Shown: piece by piece, positions 1-7,623 of the stretch
Layout: every line of letters starts with the position of its first letter
Position numbering within the stretch: the first letter of the stretch is position 1
NCBI RefSeq assembly: GCF_036289405.1
Contig: NZ_JAYFFI010000021.1
Span: 1 to 39,495, forward strand
Direction: 5' to 3'
Origin: Pseudoramibacter faecis
GTDB lineage: Bacteria; Bacillota; Clostridia; Eubacteriales; Eubacteriaceae
Length of the DNA stretch: 39,495 nt
Translations under genes and position numbers: made by a program
Notes under the pieces: generated by a model
Told to the model about the DNA's origin: nothing
What the model saw: the letters and a program-made list of their open reading frames with translations, nothing else
Database searches by the model: none

Positions 1-25
1 GTGTAAGATGTTTGTAGTGACTCAT
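1..25 (-). CDS. IS30-family transposase, first 8 codons only
   Basis: The ATG is at 25-23 on the minus strand and encodes MSHYKHLT before the window ends. IS30-family transposases typically begin with a short stretch ending in YKHLT or KHLT followed by the N-terminal helix-turn-helix, so the assignment is by start motif. A strong AAGGAG ribosome site lies a few bases upstream. The rest of the gene is outside the window. Confidence 0.6.
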
Positions 26-119
26 AGTTTCTCCTTGAATATTGGATGTCTTTGCAAACACCATTATACCAAGGCTATGAGTCATTATTTATTTGTTGCA
101 CTTAGATTATAAATTCAGG
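1..119 (-). mobile_element. IS30-type element, 5' end (left copy, truncated by window edge)
   Basis: Bases 2-119 are the exact reverse complement of 39378-39495 (118 of 118 by eye); identity stops at base 120. The tip reads TTGCACTTAGATTATAAATT when approached from inside the element, and GCAACA-containing tips are typical of IS30-family inverted repeats. A transposase reading frame starts at base 25 on the minus strand and leaves the window. The family call rests on the start peptide MSHYKHLT and the tip; the body of the element is not visible. Confidence 0.75.
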
Positions 120-150
120 GACGCAAAAATCGAAAGGGAGATTTGAAATC

Positions 151-568
151 GTGGAAATACGAAAGCAGGCAGGTCTGCCGCCGGATGCGAGAACCATCCG
201 GCAGACCGTCTTTGTCGATGAGCAGGGCTTTTATGACGAGTTTGATGCGTTGGATAAAACGGCGACCCATCTGGTCGCTATATGAAAACAATCAGGCCGT
301 GGGCTGCTGTCGGTTTTACCAGGACGCGTTCAGGGCCCATCACATCGGACGCATTGCCGTGGTCCGGTCTCATCGCGGGGAAGGTCTCGGTGCGAAAATG
401 GTTACGGCGGTGGAGAAGGTGCTGAGAGGCCGAGGTGTGCCGACACTGCAGCTTTCGGCGCAGGTGCGGGTGCAGTCTTTTTATGAAAAGCTGGAATATA
501 CTGCTAAAGGGGAGATTTATCTGGATGAATTTTGCGAGCACATCACCATGGAGAAGGCATTAGCATGA
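151..568 (+). pseudogene. GNAT family N-acetyltransferase, frameshifted
   Basis: A GTG start at 151 behind AAAGGGAG (134-141) gives an N-terminal part with the GNAT-like stretch IRQTVFVDEQGFYDEFDALD, which ends at TGA near 286. The rest of the protein continues one frame over (YENNQAVGCCRF, then the acetyl-CoA loop region RSHRGEGLGAKMV) to the stop at 568. One extra base around 281-286 explains this. Joined, the product would be about 138 residues, normal for a ribosomal-protein-type or ElaA-like acetyltransferase with an unknown acceptor. The gene starts only 32 bases inside the IS30 end, so its native promoter may be lost. Its 3' end overlaps the next start by ATGA. Confidence 0.8.
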
Positions 569-987
569 AAATAATGGTTTATTTGCCGATGGCTATGGTG
601 ATCGCGTCCAATGTGATCTATCATAATGTGTCAAAAAATACGCCGCCCGATGCGAACCCGATGCTTTCGCTGGCGGGGACGTATCTGGTGAGCTTTATTT
701 GCTGCATGGTTATTTATCTCGTGCTCAGGCCCTACGATTTCCGGACGGATTTCAGGCATTTAAACTGGAGCACCTGAGCGCTGGGAGTGGCCATCATCGG
801 GCTGGAGGCCGGCTATTTTTTGATTTACCGTGCCGGCTGGGCCGTCAGCCAGGCCTCGTTCATCGCGAATATTTGCGTGGCGGTGATTTTGGCGGTGATG
901 GGCGTGCTTTTTTATAAAGAACATCTCGATTTAAAACAAGTGGCCGGCATCGTGTTTTGCCTGATCGGCATCGGCTTGCTTAAATGA
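565..987 (+). pseudogene. EamA/DMT-like half-size transporter with in-frame TGA
   Basis: Translation from ATG 565 gives a 141-codon frame with about four hydrophobic segments, typical of half-size drug/metabolite transporters of the EamA type that work as dimers. TGA at 775-777 interrupts it in frame after HLNWST; the frame then continues without shift (ALGVAIIGLEAGYFLIYRAG) to TGA at 985-987. Family members keep the LG-x-AIIGLE-x-GY pattern across this point, so the two halves belong together. A single base change (for example TGG or CGA to TGA) accounts for the break. The start overlaps the GNAT stop by four bases. The last 57 bases overlap the convergent yaaA. Substrate unknown. Confidence 0.75.
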
Positions 988-1746
988 TGGGCGGTAAGGC
1001 CTGCGGATAAAGACAAAGGTATCGCCATCCGATCGGCCGGCATCATAAAAATAACGGATGTCGTCGAAGGCCTTGAGCGCTTCGAAATCTGTGACGGCGT
1101 TCTCGGCCATGAAGCGCACCATCTCGCCCCGGGCCATCTTGGCGTAGGTCGCCTTTTGCCGTGGCTTGCCGGCCACAAGATCGGCGAACAGGCAGGTGAC
1201 GAAACGGTCGCCGGGCATGAGATAAGGGGCGACTGCCTTGGCGTATTCCCTGGAGGCCAGATTGACGATGGTGCGGTCTTTGTCCATCAGGCTGTGATAG
1301 AGCGCGTCGCCCCAAAAGGCATAAAGATCGCGATGCGATGCGACGGTAGCTTTTTGGGCCATTTCGAGGCGATAGGGAACAACGCCGTCAGTAGGGGCCA
1401 GCACCCCGTAAAGCGCCGATAAAATGCGCAGGTGTTCGGCGAGATAAGCTTCGGCATGCTCGGTGAGGACCAAAGGCGCCATGGTTTGGTATTGAATGCC
1501 CTGATAGGCCAAAAGCGCCGGTGTCGGCGCCGTGTCGAGATCCTCGGGGGCGGTGTTTTGCAGCCGTTCGATATTCAGTGCGGCGATGGCGTCATTGCAT
1601 TGCCAGAGCTTTTGCAGGGCAGCGGGAGATCGGTTCTTTAGCCAGGCGTAAAGGGTTTTGGCCCGATCGAGCAAGATCGGACGCGTAGTGGCAACGGCAT
1701 CGACAGCCGTTGTCATTTTTTTGGCCGGAGAAATGATGATTTTCAT
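931..1746 (-). CDS. yaaA: YaaA peroxide-stress/DUF328 family protein
   Basis: The 271-residue product begins MKIIISPAKKM and contains LAYQGIQYQTM, RILSALYGVLAPTDGVVPYRLEM, FWGD and NLASREYAK, all signature stretches of the YaaA (UPF0246) family. E. coli YaaA lowers free intracellular iron and DNA damage during peroxide stress; it is cytosolic. The C-terminus runs about 18 residues past the usual end near FVFIRRPYRP, through sequence antisense to the EamA-like remnant, so the original stop may be lost. It is the last gene of the minus-strand operon yjbQ-Sel1-yaaA; its ATG overlaps the stop of the Sel1 gene by four bases, suggesting translational coupling. Confidence 0.9.
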   Translation of the reverse strand: MKIIISPAKKMTTAVDAVATTRPILLDRAKTLYAWLKNRSPAALQKLWQCNDAIAALNIERLQNTAPEDLDTAPTPALLAYQGIQYQTMAPLVLTEHAEAYLAEHLRILSALYGVLAPTDGVVPYRLEMAQKATVASHRDLYAFWGDALYHSLMDKDRTIVNLASREYAKAVAPYLMPGDRFVTCLFADLVAGKPRQKATYAKMARGEMVRFMAENAVTDFEALKAFDDIRYFYDAGRSDGDTFVFIRRPYRPSFKQADADQAKHDAGHLF

Positions 1747-2339
1747 GACGGCTCTCCTGAATACCGCACTTTTTTCGGCAGATCGGCCACGGCCGTTTTA
1801 AGGATCGCCGTACATTCGGCGAGATCCGCTTCAATTTGAGGGAGGGACAAATGGCCGATGCGCGCGGCGATATTGGGATATTCGGGGACGGCCGGGGTGA
1901 TTCTGGCCAGGGCTTCGCGACAACAGGCCAAAGCCCGGGGCAGATCGACGGGGACGCTCAGTTCGTCCCGGGCCATGTCGTCCAGATCATACAGCGCGCA
2001 GTGATTGCCCATCTTGGCCGCTTTGACGAAGAGCGCGTGTGCCCGCGGATAATTGACGGGAAGCTCTCGCCCGTAATAATAGCAATAAGTCAGACAAACC
2101 GTTCCCCAACTGTCGCCGGCGGCGTCGGCCCGCTCAAACCAGCGGCGTGCAGCCGTATAATCCTGCGCGACGGTAAACCCTTCGTAATACAGACGGCCGA
2201 GGAGCATCATCCCCTCGGGATCGTGACACTCGGCAGCCGCGCTGATGGCGGCGTGCAGCTGATTTTTTTCAGCGTCGGTCATCAGCCGGCGATTGTCGCC
2301 AAAAAAATGCGCGTGAAAATCGTAATCCGTTGTCGGCAT
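1743..2339 (-). CDS. Sel1-like repeat protein
   Basis: The 198-residue soluble protein has Sel1-type helical repeats: EGMMLLGRLYYEGFTVAQDY, then AARRWFERADAAGDSWGTVC and YPRAHALFVKAAKMGNHCAL. No signal peptide or membrane segment is seen. Sel1 repeats mediate protein-protein contacts; no catalytic role can be assigned. It sits between yjbQ (8-base gap) and yaaA (4-base overlap) on the minus strand, so it is co-transcribed with both from the promoter at 2815-2824. Function in the operon is unknown. Confidence 0.8.
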   Translation of the reverse strand: MPTTDYDFHAHFFGDNRRLMTDAEKNQLHAAISAAAECHDPEGMMLLGRLYYEGFTVAQDYTAARRWFERADAAGDSWGTVCLTYCYYYGRELPVNYPRAHALFVKAAKMGNHCALYDLDDMARDELSVPVDLPRALACCREALARITPAVPEYPNIAARIGHLSLPQIEADLAECTAILKTAVADLPKKVRYSGEPS

Positions 2340-2347
2340 GGCCGCTC

Positions 2348-2764
2348 CTACTCACCGATGATTTTGATCAGCGCATGCTTGGTGCGTCTGCCATCGAGCT
2401 CGTAATAAAAAATCTGCTCCCAGGTGCCGAAGTCCAGACGGCCGTCGGTCACGGCGACAACCACCTCCCGGCCCATGATGGTGCGCTTGAGATGGGCGTC
2501 GGCATTATCTTCGTAGCCGTTGTGATCGTATTGGCTGTAAGGCCTTTCCGGCGCGAGTTTTTCGAGCCAGCGTTCAAAATCTCGGTGAAGTCCCGGTTCG
2601 TCGTCGTTGATGAACACTGAAGCCGTGATGTTCATCGCGTTGACCAGCACAAGCCCTTCCCGGATGCCGCTTTCGGCCAGTGCCGCCTCGACGTCCGGGG
2701 TGATGTTCTTCAGGTCGCGGCGGGTGTCGAAATGAAAAAATAATTCCTTGCGAAAAGATTGCAT
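2348..2764 (-). CDS. yjbQ: YjbQ/UPF0047 family protein (secondary thiamine-phosphate synthase enzyme)
   Basis: The 138-residue product has the compact UPF0047 fold signature: a G-L-V-L-V-N-AMNITASVFINDDE strand-loop, YDHNGYEDNADAHLKRTIMG (the D/H/N-rich active-site loop) and ALIKIIGE at the end. Members complement thiamine-phosphate synthase mutants weakly; the physiological reaction is uncertain. Start ATG 2764 is preceded by AAAAGGAG on the minus strand. It is the first gene of a three-gene operon with Sel1 and yaaA. Confidence 0.88.
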   Translation of the reverse strand: MQSFRKELFFHFDTRRDLKNITPDVEAALAESGIREGLVLVNAMNITASVFINDDEPGLHRDFERWLEKLAPERPYSQYDHNGYEDNADAHLKRTIMGREVVVAVTDGRLDFGTWEQIFYYELDGRRTKHALIKIIGE

Positions 2765-2814
2765 GACAGACTCCTTTTGAATGCAAATGAAATGGTAATT
2801 ATTACGTGATTTTT

Positions 2815-2824
2815 ATTATAACAT
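2815..2824 (-). promoter_or_regulatory. Extended -10 promoter of the yjbQ operon
   Basis: On the minus strand the sequence TGTTATAAT lies about 50 bases upstream of the yjbQ start. The extended TGn motif before a perfect TATAAT makes this a good extended -10 promoter; no strong -35 is seen. It is back to back with the aroF promoter, which also has TGTTATAAT. Confidence 0.5.
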
Positions 2825-2874
2825 GGGAGGCGATCACTCACGGCCTGTGAACGAAAATAAATACATGCTAAAAA

Positions 2875-2903
2875 TGAGCACCCCCGAATCGTTATGTTAT
2901 AAT
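2875..2903 (+). promoter_or_regulatory. Promoter of the DAHP synthase gene
   Basis: A perfect TATAAT at 2898-2903 is preceded by TGT (extended -10) and, 17 bases further up, by the weak -35 TGAGCA at 2875-2880. Transcription would begin near 2909-2911, leaving a leader of roughly 112 bases before the ATG at 3023. Confidence 0.6.
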
Positions 2904-2914
2904 GAGACCAATTT

Positions 2915-2934
2915 AAACGGCGGAGGCCGTTTTT
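2915..2934 (+). promoter_or_regulatory. Short hairpin with T-run at the start of the aroF leader
   Basis: AAACGGC (2915-2921), loop GGAG, GCCGTTT (2926-2932), followed by two more T. It lies immediately after the predicted transcription start, so it would be the first RNA structure formed. It could stabilise the 5' end or attenuate; nothing in the sequence decides between these. Confidence 0.35.
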
Positions 2935-3022
2935 GAATCAAGCATTTAAACGAAGCGTGCGGGTGACCGGGTGCGGTGTGCCGGTTATTGCCGCCGCAGC
3001 GTTTACAAAGGAGATAATCACG

Positions 3023-4060
3023 ATGGATATGCAAATGGAATTTTTCAGGAAGATGCCGACACCCCAGGAATTAAAGACAAAATTCCCGCTGAACGCCCGG
3101 GTTATCGCGGTTAAAGAAGAACGGGATCAGCAGATTGCCGATATTTTTGCGGGCAAGGACGACCGGCTGCTGCTCATCATCGGGCCCTGTTCGGCAGACA
3201 GCGAAGACGCCGTGCTCGATTATCTGTATCGGCTGGCGAAGGTCGCCGATCGGGTGAAGGACAAAATTTTCATTATCCCGCGGGTTTATACCAACAAGCC
3301 GCGGACCACGGGCCTGGGCTACAAAGGCATGCTGCATCAACCGGATCCCGACGCGAAGGAGGATATGCTCACGGGGATCATCGCGATCCGCGAGATGCAC
3401 ACCCGCGCCGTGCGCGAAACGGGCTTTACCTGCGCAGAGGAAATGCTTTATCCGGAAAATCACCGCTATCTCTCGGACTTACTGGCCTATGTGGCGGTGG
3501 GGGCTCGCTCGGTGGAAGATCAGCAGCACCGCATTGTGGCCAGCGGCATCGGCATCCCGGCGGGGATGAAAAATCCGACCTCCGGAGATATTTCGGTGAT
3601 GATGAATTCCCTGGTCGCGGCCCAGCACGGACACACGTTTCTCTATCGCGGCTGGGAAGTCAAAACCACCGGCAATCCGCTGGCGCATGCTATTTTACGG
3701 GGCTATGTCAATCAATATGGGCGGACCTTTCCCAATTACCATTATGAGGATCTGCAGGGATTGCTCGATGCCTATCACGAAAAGACCGAGCTCCAAAACC
3801 CGGCGGTAATCGTGGATACCAACCACTGCAATTCCGGCAAGCGCTGGCAGGAACAAGTGCGCATTGCCAAGGACGTGATGCACAGCTGCCACGTTTCGGC
3901 GGACATCAACCATCTGGTAAAGGGATTTATGATCGAAAGCTATCTGAAAGACGGTAATCAGCCCATCGGCGGCGGGTGCTATGGGAAGTCCATCACCGAT
4001 CCTTGCCTGGGCTGGGATAAATCGGAAGCGTTGATTTATGAATTGGCGGAAATGGTCTGA
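3023..4060 (+). CDS. aroF: 3-deoxy-7-phosphoheptulonate (DAHP) synthase, class I alpha type
   Basis: This enzyme condenses phosphoenolpyruvate with erythrose 4-phosphate, the first step of the shikimate pathway to aromatic amino acids. The 345-residue product (from ATG 3023) contains the family blocks LLIIGPCSADSEDAVLDYL, IPRVYTNKPRTTGLGYKGM, ARSVEDQQHR, GMKNPTSGD, and VDTNHCNSGK, matching the AroF/AroG/AroH type of about 350 residues rather than the AroA-Q type. ATG 3023 was chosen because AAAGGAG stands just upstream (3007-3013); an in-frame TTG at 2933 would add 30 unconserved residues and overlap the leader hairpin. Monocistronic, with its own promoter and a terminator at 4085. Feedback specificity (Phe or Tyr) cannot be read from sequence. 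Confidence 0.93.
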   Translation: MDMQMEFFRKMPTPQELKTKFPLNARVIAVKEERDQQIADIFAGKDDRLLLIIGPCSADSEDAVLDYLYRLAKVADRVKDKIFIIPRVYTNKPRTTGLGYKGMLHQPDPDAKEDMLTGIIAIREMHTRAVRETGFTCAEEMLYPENHRYLSDLLAYVAVGARSVEDQQHRIVASGIGIPAGMKNPTSGDISVMMNSLVAAQHGHTFLYRGWEVKTTGNPLAHAILRGYVNQYGRTFPNYHYEDLQGLLDAYHEKTELQNPAVIVDTNHCNSGKRWQEQVRIAKDVMHSCHVSADINHLVKGFMIESYLKDGNQPIGGGCYGKSITDPCLGWDKSEALIYELAEMV

Positions 4061-4084
4061 GGTTTCAAAATCAGCGGCATCGAG

Positions 4085-4114
4085 AAGCAGTTTCAAAAAG
4101 GAAGCTGCTTTTTT
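4085..4114 (+). terminator. Rho-independent terminator after DAHP synthase
   Basis: AAGCAGTTTC (4085-4094) pairs with GAAGCTGCTT (4101-4110) with one G-T pair, six-base loop, followed by TTTT. It lies 25 bases after the stop codon. Confidence 0.8.
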
Positions 4115-4220
4115 GTGAATTGCCGGCAGGCTGTCTTGCGTTGCAAAGATGGCGATGCCAAGATAAAGCCGTCGTGTGTGAAGGCCGATGGCGCATCGGC
4201 TTTTCATTAAAAACGATTGA

Positions 4221-5645
4221 ATGATTGAAAGGAATGGTGGAAAAGCTTTGATAGCAGAAAAACAAAACCGGGGAAGCAATCCGCTGGGCTGGAAAAAAAT
4301 TCCAGCGCTTCTGCAGCAGTTTGCGGTGCCATCGATCATCGCCATGGTCGTCAGTTCGCTTTATAACATCGTCGATCAGATTTTTATCGGTCAGGGCGTA
4401 GGCTATTTGGGAAACGCGGCGACCAATGTGGCGTTTCCGATCACGACGATCTGTCTCGCGCTGACGCTGCTCATCGGAATCGGCGGTGCGGCGAATTTTT
4501 CTCTGGAGCTTGGGCGGGGCAACGATGCACAGGCAGAAAAGACTGTGGGCACGGTGGTATGGATGGCGGCAATTGTCGGCGTGACGCTGGCGGCGGTGGT
4601 CGAGTCGGCCATGACGCCGATGCTTTATGCCTTTGGCGCCACGAAAACCGTGCTGCCCTATGCGCAAAGCTATGTGCGCTTTACTGGACTGGGACTGCCA
4701 TTTTTGCTGATGACCAACGTGATGAGCAATATGATTCGGGCGGACGGCTCACCGAAATACTCGATGATGTTCATGGTGGTTGGCGCGGTGACCAACACCG
4801 TTCTCGATCCGATTTTTATTTTTGGTCTGCATTTGGGCGTCGCCGGCGCGGCCATGGCCACGGCGCTGTCCCAGGTGTTATCCTGCATCATCGCGGTGCG
4901 CTATCTTTTCCATTATAAAACGGTGCAGCTGACCCAGGCCTCCTTTGTGCGGCCGAATCTTTGGGACTGCGGACACATTGCGACGCTGGGCATGAGCAAC
5001 AGCCTCAATCAGGTGCTCTTTGCGTTGGTGCAGGTGATTTTGAACCACTCGCTAACTTATTACGGCGCCCTATCGATTTACGGCACGGATATTCCCCTTT
5101 CGGGAGCGGGCATCTGCATGAAAGTCAACGCCATCGTCATCGGGGTGTTCGTTGGGCTTGCCCAGGGATCCCAGCCGATTCTCGGTTTTAATTACGGGGC
5201 CCGCCAGTACGGCCGGGTCAAGGCGACTTTTAGCCTCGCGGTGAAATGTTCCTTTATTATTTCGGTCATTGCCTTTGTGGCGTTTCAGTTTTTTCCGAAA
5301 ACCATCGTGTCTTTTTTTGGTGCGGCGGATAACCGGCTTTATATGCGTTTTACCGTGCTTTTCATGCGCACGTTTTTGTGCACCGTGCTGATCAACGGGG
5401 TGCAGCTGCTCTCGTCCAACTTTTTCTCGGCCATCGGTAAGCCCGCCCGAGGCATTGTGCTTTCGCTTTCGCGTCAAGTGCTCTTTTTGATCCCGATGAT
5501 TTTGATTCTGCCGTTAAAATGGGGGATCGTCGGCATCATGTGGTCGGCTCCTGTGGCCGATCTGGCGGCCTTTGTGCTCAGTCTTCTGCTCGACCGCATT
5601 GAATTTCGGAAGATGGATCAGCTTTCGGTGGCTGCGGTGTCATAA
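4221..5645 (+). CDS. MATE family efflux transporter
   Basis: The 474-residue protein has about twelve hydrophobic segments and the MATE signature: FAVPSIIAMVVSSLYNIVDQ in helix 1, NMIRADGSPKYSM between helices 5 and 6 regions, and the second-half repeat with GLAQGSQPILGFNYGA. MATE proteins export cationic drugs and metabolites using Na+ or H+ gradients; the cytoplasmic-membrane location is clear, the substrate is not. The start is uncertain: ATG 4221 has no ribosome site, whereas an in-frame TTG at 4248 is preceded by GGTGG and GAAAGGA and gives IAEKQNRGSNPLGWKKIPAL. Monocistronic, ended by the shared terminator at 5653-5685. Confidence 0.92.
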   Translation: MIERNGGKALIAEKQNRGSNPLGWKKIPALLQQFAVPSIIAMVVSSLYNIVDQIFIGQGVGYLGNAATNVAFPITTICLALTLLIGIGGAANFSLELGRGNDAQAEKTVGTVVWMAAIVGVTLAAVVESAMTPMLYAFGATKTVLPYAQSYVRFTGLGLPFLLMTNVMSNMIRADGSPKYSMMFMVVGAVTNTVLDPIFIFGLHLGVAGAAMATALSQVLSCIIAVRYLFHYKTVQLTQASFVRPNLWDCGHIATLGMSNSLNQVLFALVQVILNHSLTYYGALSIYGTDIPLSGAGICMKVNAIVIGVFVGLAQGSQPILGFNYGARQYGRVKATFSLAVKCSFIISVIAFVAFQFFPKTIVSFFGAADNRLYMRFTVLFMRTFLCTVLINGVQLLSSNFFSAIGKPARGIVLSLSRQVLFLIPMILILPLKWGIVGIMWSAPVADLAAFVLSLLLDRIEFRKMDQLSVAAVS

Positions 5646-5652
5646 AAAGTAC

Positions 5653-5685
5653 AAAAAACCAGCACGCCAAACGTGCTGGTTTTTT
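5653..5685. terminator. Bidirectional terminator between the MATE gene and the ACT gene
   Basis: AAAAAACCAGCACG (5653-5666), loop CCAAA, CGTGCTGGTTTTTT (5672-5685): a perfect 14-bp stem flanked by A-run and T-run, so it can end both convergent genes. Confidence 0.88.
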
Positions 5686-5713
5686 GCCCCGGGCATTTTA
5701 AAGGCTAGGCGAT

Positions 5714-6124
5714 TTAAAATTGATCGGCGATTTGATAGCCGCGGCCGCGCAGAAAGGCTTCGGCCTCCGGCTCGCTGGTTTTAATCACGGCGATGGGCGT
5801 CGCTGCGTGGCGGTCGTAGGAAATATAAAGATAGTCGATATTGATGCGCCCGTCGGAGAGGGCCTTTAAAATTTTGTCGAGGGAGCCGGGATCGTCGGGC
5901 ATGTGCACCGCGAGCACCTGGTCGAGCCGGCATTGATAGCCTTCGGCTTTAAGCGCGGCGATGGCTTCTTCTGGGCGGTCGACGATCAACCGGACGATGC
6001 CGTATTCGGCGGAGTCGTTGGTCAGCATGGTGTTGATGTTGATATCGGCATCGGCTAAAACGGCAGTGATGGCGCGGAGAGCGCCTTTTTTATTTTCGGC
6101 AAATAGCGAAACTTGATTGGGCAT
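5714..6124 (-). CDS. Tandem ACT-domain protein
   Basis: The 136-residue product has two ACT domains. Residues 1-65 begin QVSLFAENKKGALRAITAVL with ININTMLTND; residues 70-136 hold VLAVHMPDDPGSLDKILKAL and INIDYLYISY. The LxxxPGxL/KGALxxI motifs mark amino-acid-binding ACT folds. Such small stand-alone ACT proteins are common in Clostridia and are thought to sense an amino acid; the ligand here is unknown. It is similar in layout to ACT proteins found near phenylacetate-CoA ligase or branched-chain genes, but no such partner is next to it. A GGAG ribosome site precedes ATG 6124. Confidence 0.85.
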   Translation of the reverse strand: MPNQVSLFAENKKGALRAITAVLADADININTMLTNDSAEYGIVRLIVDRPEEAIAALKAEGYQCRLDQVLAVHMPDDPGSLDKILKALSDGRINIDYLYISYDRHAATPIAVIKTSEPEAEAFLRGRGYQIADQF

Positions 6125-6245
6125 ATTGTCTCCTTCGAAGTGTCGCCGGACTTAGCGGCCGACGGATGAATTGATTGACATTGATTAATGTTATTGTAAC
6201 ACAGAACTTTGCCGGACCATGTTTTTTTGAAATATTTTGCATAAA

Positions 6246-6274
6246 TTGCCAAAGCGGTTAAAATGACGTAAAAT
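6246..6274 (+). promoter_or_regulatory. Promoter upstream of the DUF1638 remnant
   Basis: TTGCCA (6246-6251), 17-base spacer, TAAAAT (6269-6274). The ribosome site AGGAGAGGAG follows before ATG 6334. The promoter looks intact although the gene is broken, and would still transcribe the downstream rlmH. Confidence 0.5.
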
Positions 6275-6333
6275 AAAAAACGAAGCACAAAAGGCACAAA
6301 GGCATCAACTGAGCATAAGAGGAGAGGAGTATT

Positions 6334-7020
6334 ATGAAGCCAGTGATTTTAGCCTGCGGCAATTTGGTTCATTATGTGATGACGGCCCAGCAAAAATGTG
6401 GCGCGCACTGCCCGGTGGTGGCCCTGAACATGCGGCTGCACGTGGATCCGCCAAAAAGCGCGAAGCGGCCGTCGACGCCCTGGATCGCCGCACTCCCAAA
6501 GACCGGGACACGGTGCTTGTGGCTCAGGGTTATTGCGGCGGCGTTTGGGAGGGGATCGCCGCCCGGCAGAAAATCGTTATCCCGCGTTTTGACGACTGCG
6601 TTTCCATCGCCCTGACGACGCCTATCATCCCGATTTGAAGCAGCCCGGCCGCTTTTATATGTTCAATATCCGGTCCGGCTTTTTTCGCCGGAGCGTTTGT
6701 ATCGCAGCTTGGCGGAAGCGCATGGCCGGGCCAAGGCCCAGGAGCTGTTCGACACTTGGTTCGCCGATTATGATGCGCTGGATGCGGTGGATACCGGCGT
6801 GGAGGATCTGACCCGGGAGAGCCCTTCGTCGGCAAGGCGAAACGCGGCGCTGATTTGATGAAGGCTCGGATGCACCCGGTGCCGGGGAGCAATCGTGTTC
6901 TGGGAAACTCATCACCGGGCGATGGGACGAGCAGTTCATGGTGAAAGCGCCGGGAGAAACCATCACCCGGGATGATTTTTTAGTGAAAATTGGCAGGCCT
7001 ACGCCAAGGAGAGATTTTAA
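6334..7020 (+). pseudogene. DUF1638 family gene, multiply frameshifted
   Basis: All parts of a DUF1638 protein can be read, but in changing frames. They are MKPVILACGNLVHYVMTAQQ; then KKREAAVDALDRR, DTVLVAQGYCGGVWEGI and IPRFDDCVSIALTTP; then DAYHPDLKQPGRFYMFNIRS; then PERLYRSLAEAHGRAKAQEL and FDTWFADYDALDAVDTGVED; then HPVPGSNRVLG; then KLITGRWDEQFMVKAPGETI; and SENWQAYAKERF to TAA 7018-7020. At least five shifts are needed. DUF1638 proteins (cysteine-containing, about 220 residues) are common in methylamine- and corrinoid-using anaerobes, but their reaction is unproven. Promoter and ribosome site are retained; rlmH follows after 5 bases, so both formed one unit. Confidence 0.8.
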
Positions 7021-7025
7021 TTTTG

Positions 7026-7502
7026 ATGAAACTGACCATTGTGGCCATCGGCCGATTAAAAGATAAACATCTGGCGGCGCTTCAGGCGGATTATTGCAGG
7101 CGATTGAGGGCCTTTGCCAAATGCGAAGTGATCGAAGTAAAGGACGAGGCTAATTTTCGTGAAGAACGCCCCGGCGAGCGTCAGAAAATCTTGGACCGCG
7201 AGGCGAAGCGGGCTCTGGTCAAGATCAAACCGGGGGCCTGGGTGGTTCTGTTGGATCTGCACGGCCATTAGTGGACCTCAGAAGCCTTTGCGAAACAGCT
7301 GGCAGCGTGGCAGCTTAAAGCATCGGAGCTGGTGTTCGTCATCGGGGGATCCCTCGGGGTGGGGGAAGCCCTGATCCGACGCGCCGACGTGCGTTGGCAG
7401 CTGTCACGTCTGACCTTTACTCATTTGATGACCCGAGTGCTCGCTCTAGAACAGATATACCGAGGCTTGATGATTGACGTAGGCCGGAAATATCACAAAT
7501 AG
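7026..7502 (+). pseudogene. rlmH: 23S rRNA pseudouridine-1915 N3-methyltransferase RlmH, one in-frame amber codon
   Basis: RlmH methylates pseudouridine 1915 of helix 69 in 23S rRNA using S-adenosylmethionine. The frame from ATG 7026 has 159 codons, exactly family length: MKLTIVAIGRLKDKHL, VVLLDLHGH, then TAG at 7269-7271, then WTSEAFAKQLAAW, the SAM-binding trefoil-knot loop FVIGGSLGVGEALI, FTHLMTRVLALEQIYRG and the conserved end YHK. There is no frameshift, only the one stop, which sits in the variable strand-loop before SSEEFA where homologues usually have Q, K or M; CAG to TAG is the simplest route. Truncated at residue 81 the protein lacks the SAM knot and must be inactive unless the stop is read through. 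Listed as a pseudogene for this reason. Confidence 0.8.
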
Positions 7503-7551
7503 GCGGACGTTGCAGAAAAAACAGAAGGAAAAGCATTTTTTGTTTTTCGAA

Positions 7552-7580
7552 TAGACAAGGCTCATTAGATCGGTTATAAT
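7552..7580 (+). promoter_or_regulatory. Promoter of the rubredoxin gene
   Basis: TAGACA (7552-7557), 17-base spacer, TATAAT (7575-7580). Near-consensus sigma-A promoter 44 bases before the ATG. Confidence 0.7.
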
Positions 7581-7623
7581 CAAATCAGTTTTTAAATTAC
7601 TGAGATCCATCAAGGAGGAACTT

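Noticed and set aside
775..816. Selenocysteine at in-frame TGA codons (775, 25204, 38814)
   Set aside because: No stable hairpin of SECIS type directly follows these codons by eye, and none of the families (EamA, FGGY kinase, membrane protein) has Cys or Sec there.
2933..3022. Earlier TTG start for DAHP synthase
   Set aside because: The 30 extra residues are unlike any family member, overlap the leader hairpin, and lack a ribosome site; ATG 3023 has AAAGGAG.
7269..7271. Pyrrolysine or other amber recoding in rlmH and the broken kinases
   Set aside because: TAA, TAG and TGA all occur as internal stops in this window, and frameshifts and deletions accompany them. No PYLIS-like structure or pyl gene was seen. 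Simple decay explains all cases.
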